The notes beneath the pieces were generated by a model that was given only the letters and a program-made list of their open reading frames with translations, was not told where the DNA came from and searched no databases. DNA of 5,032 nucleotides from the NCBI GenBank assembly GCA_030625925.1, contig DAOUPY010000151.1:1-5032 (forward strand), read 5' to 3'. The translations under genes and the position numbers were made by a program. Positions 1 to 5,032 of this stretch are shown one piece after another; positions within the stretch are counted from its first letter, which is position 1, and the number at the start of each line of letters is the position of its first letter. Origin of the DNA: Fusobacteriaceae bacterium (lineage in GTDB: Bacteria > Fusobacteriota > Fusobacteriia > Fusobacteriales > Fusobacteriaceae).

Positions 1-882
1 ATATTCATCTAATAATTGGCTACCTGTTCCAGATTGACCAAATTGATCATAGATTCCTAATTTTTTTACTAACGTTGGATGAGTTTCTCCTAAGAATTCA
101 GAGATTGCTCCTCCTAATCCTCCTATTACTGAATGCTCTTCACAAGTTACAATAAACTTAGTCTCTTGTGCTGCTTTTAAGATAGTAGGACCATCTAATG
201 GCTTAATTGTAGAAACATTGATTACTCTAACTGAGATACCTTCTGCTTCCAATGTCTTTGCTGCTTCCATAGCTTCATGAACTAACATTCCTGTAGCTGC
301 GATTGTAACATCTGTACCTTCTTTTAAAGTATCAGCTATTCCAATCTCAAATTTATAATCAGTATCTTTGTAGATATCTTCTGTATCTAATCTTCCTGAT
401 CTAAGATATACAGGACCATCATATTCTGCTGCTGCGAATACCATTTGTCTAGTTTCTTCTGCATCTGCAGGACATAATACTACCATTCCCGGGATAGATC
501 TCATAAGAGACATATCTTCTACAGATTGGTGTGATCCTCCGTCCTCTCCTACAGATATTCCTGCATGAGTTGGAGCTATTTTAACATTTAATTTTGGATA
601 TGCTATAGTGTTTCTGATTTGTTCAAATCCTCTTCCTGCTGCGAACATCGCAAATGTAGAAGCAAATGCTACCTTTCCAGTAGTTGCAAATCCTGCTGCT
701 GTAGCCATTAAATCTGCTTCTGCTATTCCTACATTAAAATGTCTTTCAGGAAATTCTCCTTGAAATATTGCAGTCTTTGTAGATTTAGATAAGTCTGCCT
801 CTAAAACCACTACATCTTTATTTATTCTTCCTAATTCAGCTAACGCTTCTCCGTAAGCTTGTCTTGTAGCTTTTTTACTCAT
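1..882 (-). CDS. Transketolase, C-terminal subunit (3' end cut by window edge)
   Basis: This is the pyrimidine-binding and C-terminal half of a split, thiamine-diphosphate-dependent transketolase. With the N-terminal subunit it moves two-carbon units between sugar phosphates in the non-oxidative pentose phosphate pathway in the cytoplasm. The 294 codons seen start MSKKATRQAYGEAL. The VGIAEAD stretch (51-57) carries the catalytic glutamate E55 that activates the cofactor. GEDGGSHQSVED (112-123) carries the active-site histidine H118. The last part (about 190-294) is the transketolase C-terminal domain, ending at FGQSGTGSQLLDEY. Relatives are about 305-315 residues, so probably only 10-20 residues lie beyond the left edge. 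The ATG at 882-880 is supported by AGGAGG at 896-891, 8 bases upstream. It lies 15 bp after the N-subunit stop and is clearly co-transcribed with it. A 1-deoxyxylulose-5-phosphate synthase is excluded by the split form and the H-loop type. Confidence 0.95.
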   Translation of the reverse strand, partial: MSKKATRQAYGEALAELGRINKDVVVLEADLSKSTKTAIFQGEFPERHFNVGIAEADLMATAAGFATTGKVAFASTFAMFAAGRGFEQIRNTIAYPKLNVKIAPTHAGISVGEDGGSHQSVEDMSLMRSIPGMVVLCPADAEETRQMVFAAAEYDGPVYLRSGRLDTEDIYKDTDYKFEIGIADTLKEGTDVTIAATGMLVHEAMEAAKTLEAEGISVRVINVSTIKPLDGPTILKAAQETKFIVTCEEHSVIGGLGGAISEFLGETHPTLVKKLGIYDQFGQSGTGSQLLDEY

Positions 883-890
883 TTTTTTGG

Positions 891-896
891 CCTCCT
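891..896 (-). promoter_or_regulatory. Ribosome binding site of transketolase C subunit
   Basis: AGGAGG on the minus strand ends 8 bases before the ATG at 882-880. It lies in the 15-bp gap after the N-subunit TAA (900-898). The next in-frame triplet after that TAA is TAG (897-895), so the upstream gene has a double stop and the two subunits are not joined by readthrough of a single stop. Confidence 0.85.
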
Positions 897-897
897 A

Positions 898-1731
898 TTA
901 GTTATTACAACATTCTACGTGACTTAATTCTTCTAATGCTTTGTCTGTTTCTTCAGGTGTAGGAGCTACTCCATGGAATCCACATACATTTTCCATAAAT
1001 GAGATACCCTTACCCTTAGTAGTTTTAGCTATAACCATTGTAGGTTGACCTTTATGAGCCTTAGCAGCTTCTAAAGCTCCTAATATTTCCTCGAAGTTAT
1101 GACCATCTATTACGATTACATTCCATCCAAATGCTCTCCATTTATCATCTAATGGTTCAACACCCATTACTTTATCTACATTTCCATCTATTTGTAAGTT
1201 ATTAGAGTCTAAGAACGCACATACGTTGTCAAGATTGTAGTGAGCAGCAGTCATAGCAGCTTCCCATACTTGACCTTCTTGTACTTCTCCATCTCCTAAT
1301 AATACATATGTTCTATATGATTTATTGTCTAATTTTGCTGCTAATGCCATTCCATTTGCTACTGATAACCCTTGTCCTAATGAACCTGTAGAGATATCTA
1401 CTCCTGGTAATTTTCTCATATCTGGATGTCCTTGTAGTGGTGATCCAAATTTTCTAAGTGTTCCTAATAACTCTCTATCAAAATATCCCTTCTCTGCTAA
1501 TGCTGCGTATAATACTGGTGCTGCATGTCCCTTTGATAAAACGAATCTATCCCTGTCTGCCATCTTAGGATTCTTTGGATCGATGTTCATCTCATTGAAA
1601 TATAGTGTACTCACTATATCCGCTGCTGATAGTGATCCCCCTGGATGTCCTGATTTTGATTTACAAATCATAGTCACAATATCTTTTCTTATCTGTGTAG
1701 CTTTTTCCGTTAACATCTTGATATCTGCCAT
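898..1731 (-). CDS. Transketolase, N-terminal subunit
   Basis: This is the diphosphate-binding half of the split transketolase, 277 residues, about the usual length for such subunits. Visible motifs in order are SGHPGG (27-32, active-site H29), KGHA (67-70, H69), STGSLGQGLS (114-123), the thiamine diphosphate motif GDGEVQEGQ (146-154, metal ligand D147) closing with NN at 177-178, and GFHG (251-254, H253). All expected catalytic and cofactor residues of this half are present. It needs the C subunit encoded 15 bp downstream for a complete active site, which forms at the subunit interface. The ATG at 1731-1729 follows AAGGAG (1742-1737). Expression is probably from the consensus promoter at 1786-1814, giving a leader of roughly 48 bases. 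The C-terminal tail HVECCNN, with two adjacent cysteines, looks unusual but has no assigned role. Confidence 0.96.
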   Translation of the reverse strand: MADIKMLTEKATQIRKDIVTMICKSKSGHPGGSLSAADIVSTLYFNEMNIDPKNPKMADRDRFVLSKGHAAPVLYAALAEKGYFDRELLGTLRKFGSPLQGHPDMRKLPGVDISTGSLGQGLSVANGMALAAKLDNKSYRTYVLLGDGEVQEGQVWEAAMTAAHYNLDNVCAFLDSNNLQIDGNVDKVMGVEPLDDKWRAFGWNVIVIDGHNFEEILGALEAAKAHKGQPTMVIAKTTKGKGISFMENVCGFHGVAPTPEETDKALEELSHVECCNN

Positions 1732-1755
1732 TTTAACTCCTTTTTAAATAAAAAT

Positions 1756-1767
1756 TAGTGTACATTA
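1756..1767. promoter_or_regulatory. Small imperfect palindrome in the transketolase leader
   Basis: TAGTGTACATTA is centred on the 6-bp palindrome TGTACA and matches at 5 of 6 paired positions. It lies about 12-23 bases downstream of the predicted transcription start, where a repressor could act. Short palindromes occur by chance in AT-rich DNA, so this is a weak candidate only. Confidence 0.2.
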
Positions 1768-1785
1768 TTTGTTTTTTCTAACAAC

Positions 1786-1814
1786 ATTATATGTAATATA
1801 CTAGTTATTGTCAA
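1786..1814 (-). promoter_or_regulatory. Exact-consensus sigma-70-type promoter for the transketolase genes
   Basis: On the minus strand TTGACA (1814-1809) and TATAAT (1791-1786) both match the housekeeping consensus in all six bases, with a 17-bp spacer. The sequence upstream of the -35 box (about 1815-1830) is an A/T run resembling an UP element. Transcription should begin near 1779. The promoter points at the N-subunit gene and shows that the two transketolase genes can be expressed independently of the transaldolase and ribose genes upstream. Confidence 0.85.
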
Positions 1815-1819
1815 GTTAT

Positions 1820-1893
1820 AAAAAAATAGTATAGAGTTCAGAATCTTGAATTTTTCTCTTAAAATCCAACACTAACCCTGCCTTCTACACTAT
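1820..1893 (-). terminator. tal: Possible long-stem terminator after transaldolase
   Basis: In the minus-strand transcript the arm ATAGTGTAGA (1893-1884) can pair with TCTATACTAT (1835-1826) over 10 base pairs including one G-U, and seven U residues follow (1826-1820). It begins 11 bases after the transaldolase stop and ends just before the -35 box of the next promoter, as expected for an operon boundary. Against it, the stem is AU-rich and the loop is 48 bases with only weak pairing inside, so termination may be poor. Confidence 0.35.
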
Positions 1894-1904
1894 AATTTAT
1901 TTTT

Positions 1905-2546
1905 TTATTTTACCCCTTCCCAGTCCGCTAAGAATTTAGCTATTCCTGCGTCTGTTAATGGATGTTGAGTCATTTTTTCAATTACACCAAGTGGCATAGT
2001 TCCAATATGTGCTCCTGCCTTAGCTGCTTCCTTTGCATGTAATGGATTTCTGATACTTGCAGCAATTATTTCTGACTTTATATTGTGTACATTAAATATT
2101 TGTACAATCTCTCTGATTAATTCGATCCCATCTACACCGATGTCGTCTAATCTTCCTAAGAACGGTGATACAAATGTCGCTCCTGCTCTAGCAGCTAATA
2201 GTGCTTGGTTAGGAGTAAAAATTAGAGTTACATTGGTTTTTATCCCTCTTTTAGACAGCGCAGAACAAGCTTTTAAACCTTCTACAGTCATAGGTACCTT
2301 GATTGTGATATTTGGATGGATTTTAATTAGATCTTCAGCTTCCTCCAACATCTTAGGAGCTTCTAGTGAGATTACTTCTGCACTTATAGGCCCGTCTACA
2401 ATAGATGTTATCTCTGTTACAACCTCTTTAAATACTCTTCCTTCTTTTGCAATAAGTGATGGGTTTGTAGTTACACCACAAATAACACCCATATCATTAG
2501 CTTTTTTTATGTCTTCTACATTTGCCGTGTCGATAAATATTTTCAA
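1905..2546 (-). CDS. tal: Transaldolase, small TalC/MipB type
   Basis: This 213-residue single-domain (beta/alpha)8 class I aldolase belongs to the TalC/fructose-6-phosphate aldolase (FSA) family. It moves a dihydroxyacetone unit between sedoheptulose-7-phosphate and glyceraldehyde-3-phosphate in the pentose phosphate pathway. Motifs are FIDTAN (4-9, D6), GVTTNPSL (24-31), the Schiff-base lysine K83 in TIKVPMT, and SPFLGRLDD (127-135). E57, S127 and F129 stand where E. coli FSA has Gln59, Ala129 and Tyr131; Glu, Ser and Phe are the transaldolase residues, so I call it a transaldolase although automated annotation may say FSA. The start is TTG (2546-2544), placed by AAGGGGG (2560-2554) 7 bases upstream and by the family-typical N-terminus MKIFIDTAN. 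The gene has its own upstream gap with a possible promoter and operator. Confidence 0.93.
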   Translation of the reverse strand: MKIFIDTANVEDIKKANDMGVICGVTTNPSLIAKEGRVFKEVVTEITSIVDGPISAEVISLEAPKMLEEAEDLIKIHPNITIKVPMTVEGLKACSALSKRGIKTNVTLIFTPNQALLAARAGATFVSPFLGRLDDIGVDGIELIREIVQIFNVHNIKSEIIAASIRNPLHAKEAAKAGAHIGTMPLGVIEKMTQHPLTDAGIAKFLADWEGVK

Positions 2547-2553
2547 TTTTATT

Positions 2554-2560
2554 CCCCCTT
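2554..2560 (-). promoter_or_regulatory. Ribosome binding site supporting the TTG start of tal
   Basis: AAGGGGG ends 7 bases before the TTG at 2546-2544. It pairs with the 16S rRNA tail with one G-U in place of the usual A-U. The same G-rich form precedes rbsB (4649-4655), so it seems to be normal in this genome. It decides the non-ATG start. Confidence 0.75.
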
Positions 2561-2562
2561 GA

Positions 2563-2582
2563 ATGTTTGCTTATGCAAACAT
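2563..2582. promoter_or_regulatory. Perfect 8-bp inverted repeat ahead of tal, candidate operator
   Basis: The arms ATGTTTGC (2563-2570) and GCAAACAT (2575-2582) are perfectly complementary around a 4-base centre TTAT. The site lies two bases before the tal ribosome binding site and downstream of the possible promoter at 2604-2632, a position suited to a repressor. In RNA it would fold as a tight hairpin beside the ribosome binding site, so a translational role is also possible. No U run follows, so it is not a terminator. The sequence does not match the CcpA cre consensus, and I cannot name the regulator. Confidence 0.55.
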
Positions 2583-2603
2583 ATTTAATAGTTGATAATT
2601 AAA

Positions 2604-2632
2604 TTTAAAATCATAAGTATTCTAACCCTCAA
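2604..2632 (-). promoter_or_regulatory. Possible promoter of tal
   Basis: TTGAGG (2632-2627) and TTTAAA (2609-2604) are separated by 17 bp on the minus strand, each matching 4 of 6 consensus bases. The start would be near 2597, giving a leader of about 50 bases that contains the inverted repeat at 2563-2582. In DNA this AT-rich such matches are easy to find. The 235-bp non-coding gap and the hairpin after the kinase gene make a promoter here plausible. Confidence 0.35.
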
Positions 2633-2642
2633 TTATGCATAA
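2633..2642. promoter_or_regulatory. 10-bp palindrome abutting the possible tal -35 box
   Basis: TTATGCATAA is a perfect palindrome next to the -35 box candidate. It shares the string TTATGCA with the centre and right arm of the inverted repeat at 2563-2582, so the two could be sites for one regulator flanking the promoter. It could also be chance. Confidence 0.25.
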
Positions 2643-2753
2643 GGAAATATACTTATTTTTTCACTAATTTCTTACAATTTATGCCCAAATAAAATTTAAC
2701 TCTTACAAATCATTCTACTACAATCTATAGGTTATAAATATGCCTTTTGTCCT

Positions 2754-2781
2754 AAAAACAAGTGAGAATATTTATCCCTGT
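2754..2781 (-). terminator. Weak terminator-like hairpin after the ROK kinase
   Basis: Directly after the kinase TAG (2784-2782) the transcript reads ACA GGGA, a 7-base loop, UCUC, a 3-base bulge, then UGU followed by U residues. Stem pairs include G-U wobbles, so it is weak, but its place at the gene end and the U run suit an intrinsic terminator closing the rbs-kinase operon. Confidence 0.35.
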
Positions 2782-3654
2782 CTAATTTAAAACTAAATCT
2801 GCCAGTGCTAATGCTCCACATATCCCTGCATCATCTCCTAATTTGGGATAAACTATATAATCGTCTATATTTTCTACTATATTTTTATGGGATACATAGC
2901 CGTTTAATCTTTCTATCACTTTTTTTCTTATCAATGGAAATAACTGCTTTTGTTTCATGACTCCTCCGCCTAATATTATCTTTTTAGGCGATACTATCAA
3001 AATATAGTTAATCAACCCCTGGGCTAGGTAATATGCCTCTAAATCCCATGCTCTGTGGTCTTTTGGCAGTTCATATGCACTTATCCCCCATCGTTCCTCC
3101 ATAGCCGGACCAGATGCCATCCCTTCTAAGCAATCACCGTGATACGGGCATTTTCCCTTATACTTATCACCTTCTGCTCTACCGACAAAGATATGACCAG
3201 TTTCTGGATGGGTCATCCCATGTACCAGGTTTCCATTGATGTATATTCCGCCGCCAATTCCTGTCCCTACAGTTAGATAGATCAGAGAATCCAGCCCAAC
3301 ACCGCTCCCCCACTTAGCTTCACCTAAGGCCGCACCATTTACATCGGTATCAAAATTTATAGGGATATCAAAATATTTCTTTATTTCTCCTAGAATATTG
3401 CAGTTACTCCAACCAGGTTTTGGTGTAGAAGTTATATAACCGTAAGTTTTTGATCTTTTATCCAAATCAATGGGCCCAAAGCAGCCTATCCCTAGAGCTC
3501 CTATTTTTTTATTTAAAAAGAAATCTATCACTTTCTTTAAGGTTTCTTCTGGAGTAGTTGTAGAAAATGATACTCTTTCTAAAATTTCTCCTTTTTTTGT
3601 CCCCACTGCGCAGACAAATTTTGTTCCCCCTGCCTCTATTGCTCCTAGTAACAT
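2782..3654 (-). CDS. ROK-family sugar kinase, fructokinase type
   Basis: This 290-residue cytoplasmic ATP-dependent hexose kinase most resembles the ROK fructokinases (ScrK, B. subtilis GmuE), which make fructose-6-phosphate. Motifs from M1: AIEAGGTK (5-12, phosphate loop), FDTDVNGAALGE (101-112, catalytic base D104), LTVGTGIGGG (127-136), the zinc site H154 with C169, H172 and C175 in KCPYHGDCLEG, and ILGGGV (227-232) at the nucleotide site. There is no N-terminal helix-turn-helix, so it is a kinase and not a NagC/XylR-type repressor. I chose the ATG at 3654-3652 because AGAGGTG lies 6 bases upstream and MLLGAIEAGGTK is the family N-terminus. A 17-residue extension to TTG at 3705 is open but has a poorer ribosome binding site. 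It follows rbsB by 114 bp. Exact sugar (fructose, mannose or other) is not certain. Confidence 0.9.
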   Translation of the reverse strand: MLLGAIEAGGTKFVCAVGTKKGEILERVSFSTTTPEETLKKVIDFFLNKKIGALGIGCFGPIDLDKRSKTYGYITSTPKPGWSNCNILGEIKKYFDIPINFDTDVNGAALGEAKWGSGVGLDSLIYLTVGTGIGGGIYINGNLVHGMTHPETGHIFVGRAEGDKYKGKCPYHGDCLEGMASGPAMEERWGISAYELPKDHRAWDLEAYYLAQGLINYILIVSPKKIILGGGVMKQKQLFPLIRKKVIERLNGYVSHKNIVENIDDYIVYPKLGDDAGICGALALADLVLN

Positions 3655-3660
3655 AAAGTA

Positions 3661-3667
3661 CACCTCT
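3661..3667 (-). promoter_or_regulatory. Ribosome binding site that sets the ROK kinase start
   Basis: AGAGGTG ends 6 bases before the ATG at 3654-3652. It matches the 16S rRNA tail well, whereas the upstream TTG at 3705 has only a partial AAGAGTGG. It lies inside the longer reading frame, which favours the shorter protein. Confidence 0.7.
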
Positions 3668-3708
3668 TTTATATCTCTATTCTTTAGCATTTTCTTATTG
3701 TTCAATCC

Positions 3709-3752
3709 ACTCTTTTAATAGAGTAAATGGGAAAGAATTTCTTCCTCCCCAT
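3709..3752 (-). other. Two hairpins between rbsB and the ROK kinase
   Basis: In the transcript AUGGG (3752-3748) pairs with CCCAU (3731-3727), with an inner stem of about five pairs (3744-3740 with 3736-3732, one G-U) over a 3-base loop and a 3-base bulge on one side. A second 5-bp stem, ACTCT with AGAGT, spans 3709-3724. Neither has a clear U run, so they look more like an mRNA-stabilising or partial-termination element after rbsB than a full terminator. I see no convincing promoter in the gap 3655-3768. Confidence 0.35.
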
Positions 3753-3768
3753 CTATTGTCTAATCTTC

Positions 3769-4641
3769 TTATTTTGTGATTAACTTTAATTCTACCGGGA
3801 TAAACTTAGGAGTTTTTTCTCCCTTTATTATCTTATTTGCTGTCTCTACTCCTTGAGATCCAATCATTTTAGGTTGTTGAGCTACAGTTGCTGCCAACCC
3901 ACCTTTTTTTACTGATTCTATAGCGTCATCAGTAGCATCAAATCCTACTATTAAGATATTTTTATTGTTTCCAATAGCTTTTAATGCTCCTAAAGCCATC
4001 TCATCATTATGAGCAAATACACCGTCTATTTTTGGTTGAGCTTGGATCATATTTTCCATTACATTAAGCCCTTTAGTTCTGTCAAAGTCAGCAGCTTGTC
4101 TACTTACTACATCTAAGTTTCCTTTAGCTACTCCATTGAATCCTTTTCCCCTGTCTCTTGCAGCAGTTGTTCCTGGAATTCCTTCTAATTCAACTATTTT
4201 AGCACCCTTACCTAGTTTTTCTAAGATAAATTCACCGGCCATCTTTCCACCAGCTGCATTATCCGATGCAATATGAGTAACTACGTTTCCTCTGTTTGCT
4301 CCTCTATCCAAAGTTACTACAGGTACTTTTGATCTATTAGCACTTCTTACTGCTCTATACACTGCATCTGAATCTGTAGGGTTGATTAATATTACATCTA
4401 CTCCTCTTACAATTAAATCTTCCACATTTGATAACTCTTTAGCCGGATCATTTTGAGAATCTAAAACTATAAGTTCCATATCTAGTTTTTTTGCTTCATC
4501 CTGTGCTCCCTCTTTTAAATCTACAAAGAAAGGATTGTTTAAAGTAGATACAACTAACCCTACTTTACCTTTTGCAAACGCTACAGTTGACATCATTCCA
4601 ATACAAAGTCCTACAACTAACAATTTTAATGTTCTTTTCAT
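3769..4641 (-). CDS. rbsB: Ribose ABC transporter, periplasmic ribose-binding protein
   Basis: This 290-residue binding protein captures D-ribose and delivers it to the RbsAC membrane complex. Residues 1-23 form a signal peptide (MKRTLK, hydrophobic core, VAFA then K24). No cysteine fits a lipobox, so the protein should be soluble in the periplasm of an outer-membrane bacterium. The rest closely follows E. coli RbsB, with ribose contacts conserved: S32, N36, F38 and F39 in STLNNPFF, N87 in INPTD, D112-R113 in TLDRG, R164, F186 in ADFDR, N212 in [11 protein letters not shown]235 in VGFD and Q255 in TVAQQP. The ATG at 4641-4639 follows AAGGGGG (4655-4649), which reaches the rbsC stop only 14 bp upstream, so the two are co-transcribed. 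A hairpin follows the gene. Confidence 0.96.
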   Translation of the reverse strand: MKRTLKLLVVGLCIGMMSTVAFAKGKVGLVVSTLNNPFFVDLKEGAQDEAKKLDMELIVLDSQNDPAKELSNVEDLIVRGVDVILINPTDSDAVYRAVRSANRSKVPVVTLDRGANRGNVVTHIASDNAAGGKMAGEFILEKLGKGAKIVELEGIPGTTAARDRGKGFNGVAKGNLDVVSRQAADFDRTKGLNVMENMIQAQPKIDGVFAHNDEMALGALKAIGNNKNILIVGFDATDDAIESVKKGGLAATVAQQPKMIGSQGVETANKIIKGEKTPKFIPVELKLITK

Positions 4642-4648
4642 TTTTTAG

Positions 4649-4655
4649 CCCCCTT
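4649..4655 (-). promoter_or_regulatory. Ribosome binding site of rbsB
   Basis: AAGGGGG ends 7 bases before the ATG at 4641-4639. It fills the 14-bp gap right up to the rbsC TAA (4658-4656), so rbsB translation may be aided by ribosomes finishing rbsC. It is the same G-rich form seen ahead of tal. Confidence 0.7.
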
Positions 4656-5032
4656 TTATTTATGTGTTTTTCTATCAATTAATACTGCTGCTAATATAAC
4701 TAAAGCCTTTATCATCATCTGATAATACGAAGATACATCCAATAAATTCAATGCATTCCCCAATACTCCTATGATCAGTGCTCCTGTTATCGTTCCTGAT
4801 ATACTTCCCACTCCTCCAGAAAGTGAAGTTCCGCCTAATACTACTTCTGCAATGGCATCTAATTCATATCCTGTTCCTGCTGTCGGCTGAGCTGATCCCA
4901 GTCTGGATGTAATTATAATTCCTGCTAGGGCAGCTAGTCCACCACTTATAGCATACACTTTAACTTTCAATTTTTCTACATTAATTCCAGATAATTTCGT
5001 AGCTTCTTCATTCCCACCTACTGCAAAAACAT
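4656..5032 (-). CDS. rbsC: Ribose ABC transporter permease, C-terminal part (5' end beyond window)
   Basis: This is the last 124 codons of the membrane-spanning subunit of the ribose importer. The frame is open to the right edge, so the gene begins outside the window; the TTG at 4970 that could be read as a start is an internal leucine codon. Near the edge, GGNEEATKLSGINV is the cytoplasmic EAA-like loop that contacts the ATPase RbsA. It is followed by hydrophobic helices (GGLAALAGIII, ITGALIIGVLG, MIKALVILAAVLI) with the family-typical stretches SAQPTAGTGYELDAIA and LGGTSLSGG between them, and the C-terminus RKTHK. The match to E. coli RbsC is close throughout. rbsA is expected further upstream, outside the window. 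Confidence 0.95.
   Translation of the reverse strand, partial: VFAVGGNEEATKLSGINVEKLKVKVYAISGGLAALAGIIITSRLGSAQPTAGTGYELDAIAEVVLGGTSLSGGVGSISGTITGALIIGVLGNALNLLDVSSYYQMMIKALVILAAVLIDRKTHK

Noticed and set aside
1325..1747. Plus-strand open frame of 140 codons over the transketolase N subunit
   Set aside because: It is antisense to a clearly conserved gene, matches no family I know and has no good ribosome binding site; it is a shadow frame.
2083..2562. Plus-strand open frame of 159 codons over the transaldolase
   Set aside because: Antisense to a complete, conserved gene; its hydrophobic composition follows from the complementary codons.
2563..2582. Inverted repeat as a terminator or a CcpA cre site
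   Set aside because: No U run follows in either direction, and the arms do not fit the cre pattern with its central CG.
2782..3654. ROK protein as a sugar-responsive repressor (NagC/XylR type)
   Set aside because: It lacks the N-terminal helix-turn-helix; the protein begins straight at the ATP-binding motif and is kinase-sized.
3470..3718. Plus-strand open frame of 82 codons over the start of the ROK kinase
   Set aside because: Antisense shadow with no family resemblance.
3655..3768. Promoter between rbsB and the ROK kinase (TTGAAC near 3705)
   Set aside because: No acceptable -10 box lies at 16-18 bp; TATAAA near 3669-3674 is too far away.
4968..4970. TTG as a start of a 104-residue protein
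   Set aside because: The frame continues upstream to the window edge with RbsC sequence (GGNEEATKLSGIN), so this TTG is an internal leucine codon.
1..5032. A new defence, mobile or RNA-based system
   Set aside because: All coding space is filled by recognisable sugar transport and pentose phosphate genes, and the gaps are short with only regulatory-type sequence.

Overview
Every gene in this AT-rich window lies on the minus strand, so the order of transcription runs from the right edge to the left. In that order it holds the 3' end of rbsC (ribose ABC permease), rbsB (ribose-binding protein), a ROK-family sugar kinase of the fructokinase type, a short TalC-type transaldolase, and a split transketolase made as separate N- and C-terminal subunits. 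The C-terminal subunit gene runs off the left edge. No mobile element, CRISPR array, tRNA or rRNA was seen.

The likely host is an anaerobic, AT-rich bacterium with an outer membrane, and Fusobacteria (an Ilyobacter/Propionigenium/Cetobacterium-like organism) is my best guess. Codon use favours AGA, TTA and A- or T-ending codons. Split transketolase and 213-residue TalC proteins are common in Fusobacteria, Firmicutes and Thermotogae. RbsB has a plain signal-peptidase I leader with no lipobox cysteine, which argues for a soluble periplasmic protein and against a Gram-positive host. This assignment is inference.

Layout. Positions 5032-4656 hold rbsC, then rbsB follows after 14 bp (4641-3769) with its ribosome binding site touching the rbsC stop. 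A 114-bp gap with two hairpins leads to the ROK kinase, whose better start is the ATG at 3654. A weak terminator-like hairpin follows the kinase. The 235-bp gap 2781-2547 carries a possible promoter, a short palindrome and a strong 20-bp inverted repeat just ahead of the transaldolase, which starts with TTG at 2546. The 173-bp gap 1904-1732 carries a possible long-stem terminator and an exact-consensus sigma-70-type promoter (TTGACA, 17 bp, TATAAT) that drives the two transketolase genes, which are 15 bp apart.

Together the genes make a coherent pentose-use cluster. RbsB and RbsC import ribose. Transketolase and transaldolase convert pentose phosphates to fructose-6-phosphate and glyceraldehyde-3-phosphate. 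The ROK kinase adds phosphorylated hexose, probably fructose-6-phosphate, to the same pool. The main oddity is that a ROK kinase sits directly after rbsB, where a ribokinase would be expected. I see no wholly new system here; the interest lies in the regulatory sites, the substrate logic of the kinase, and the active-site residues that identify the small aldolase as a true transaldolase.
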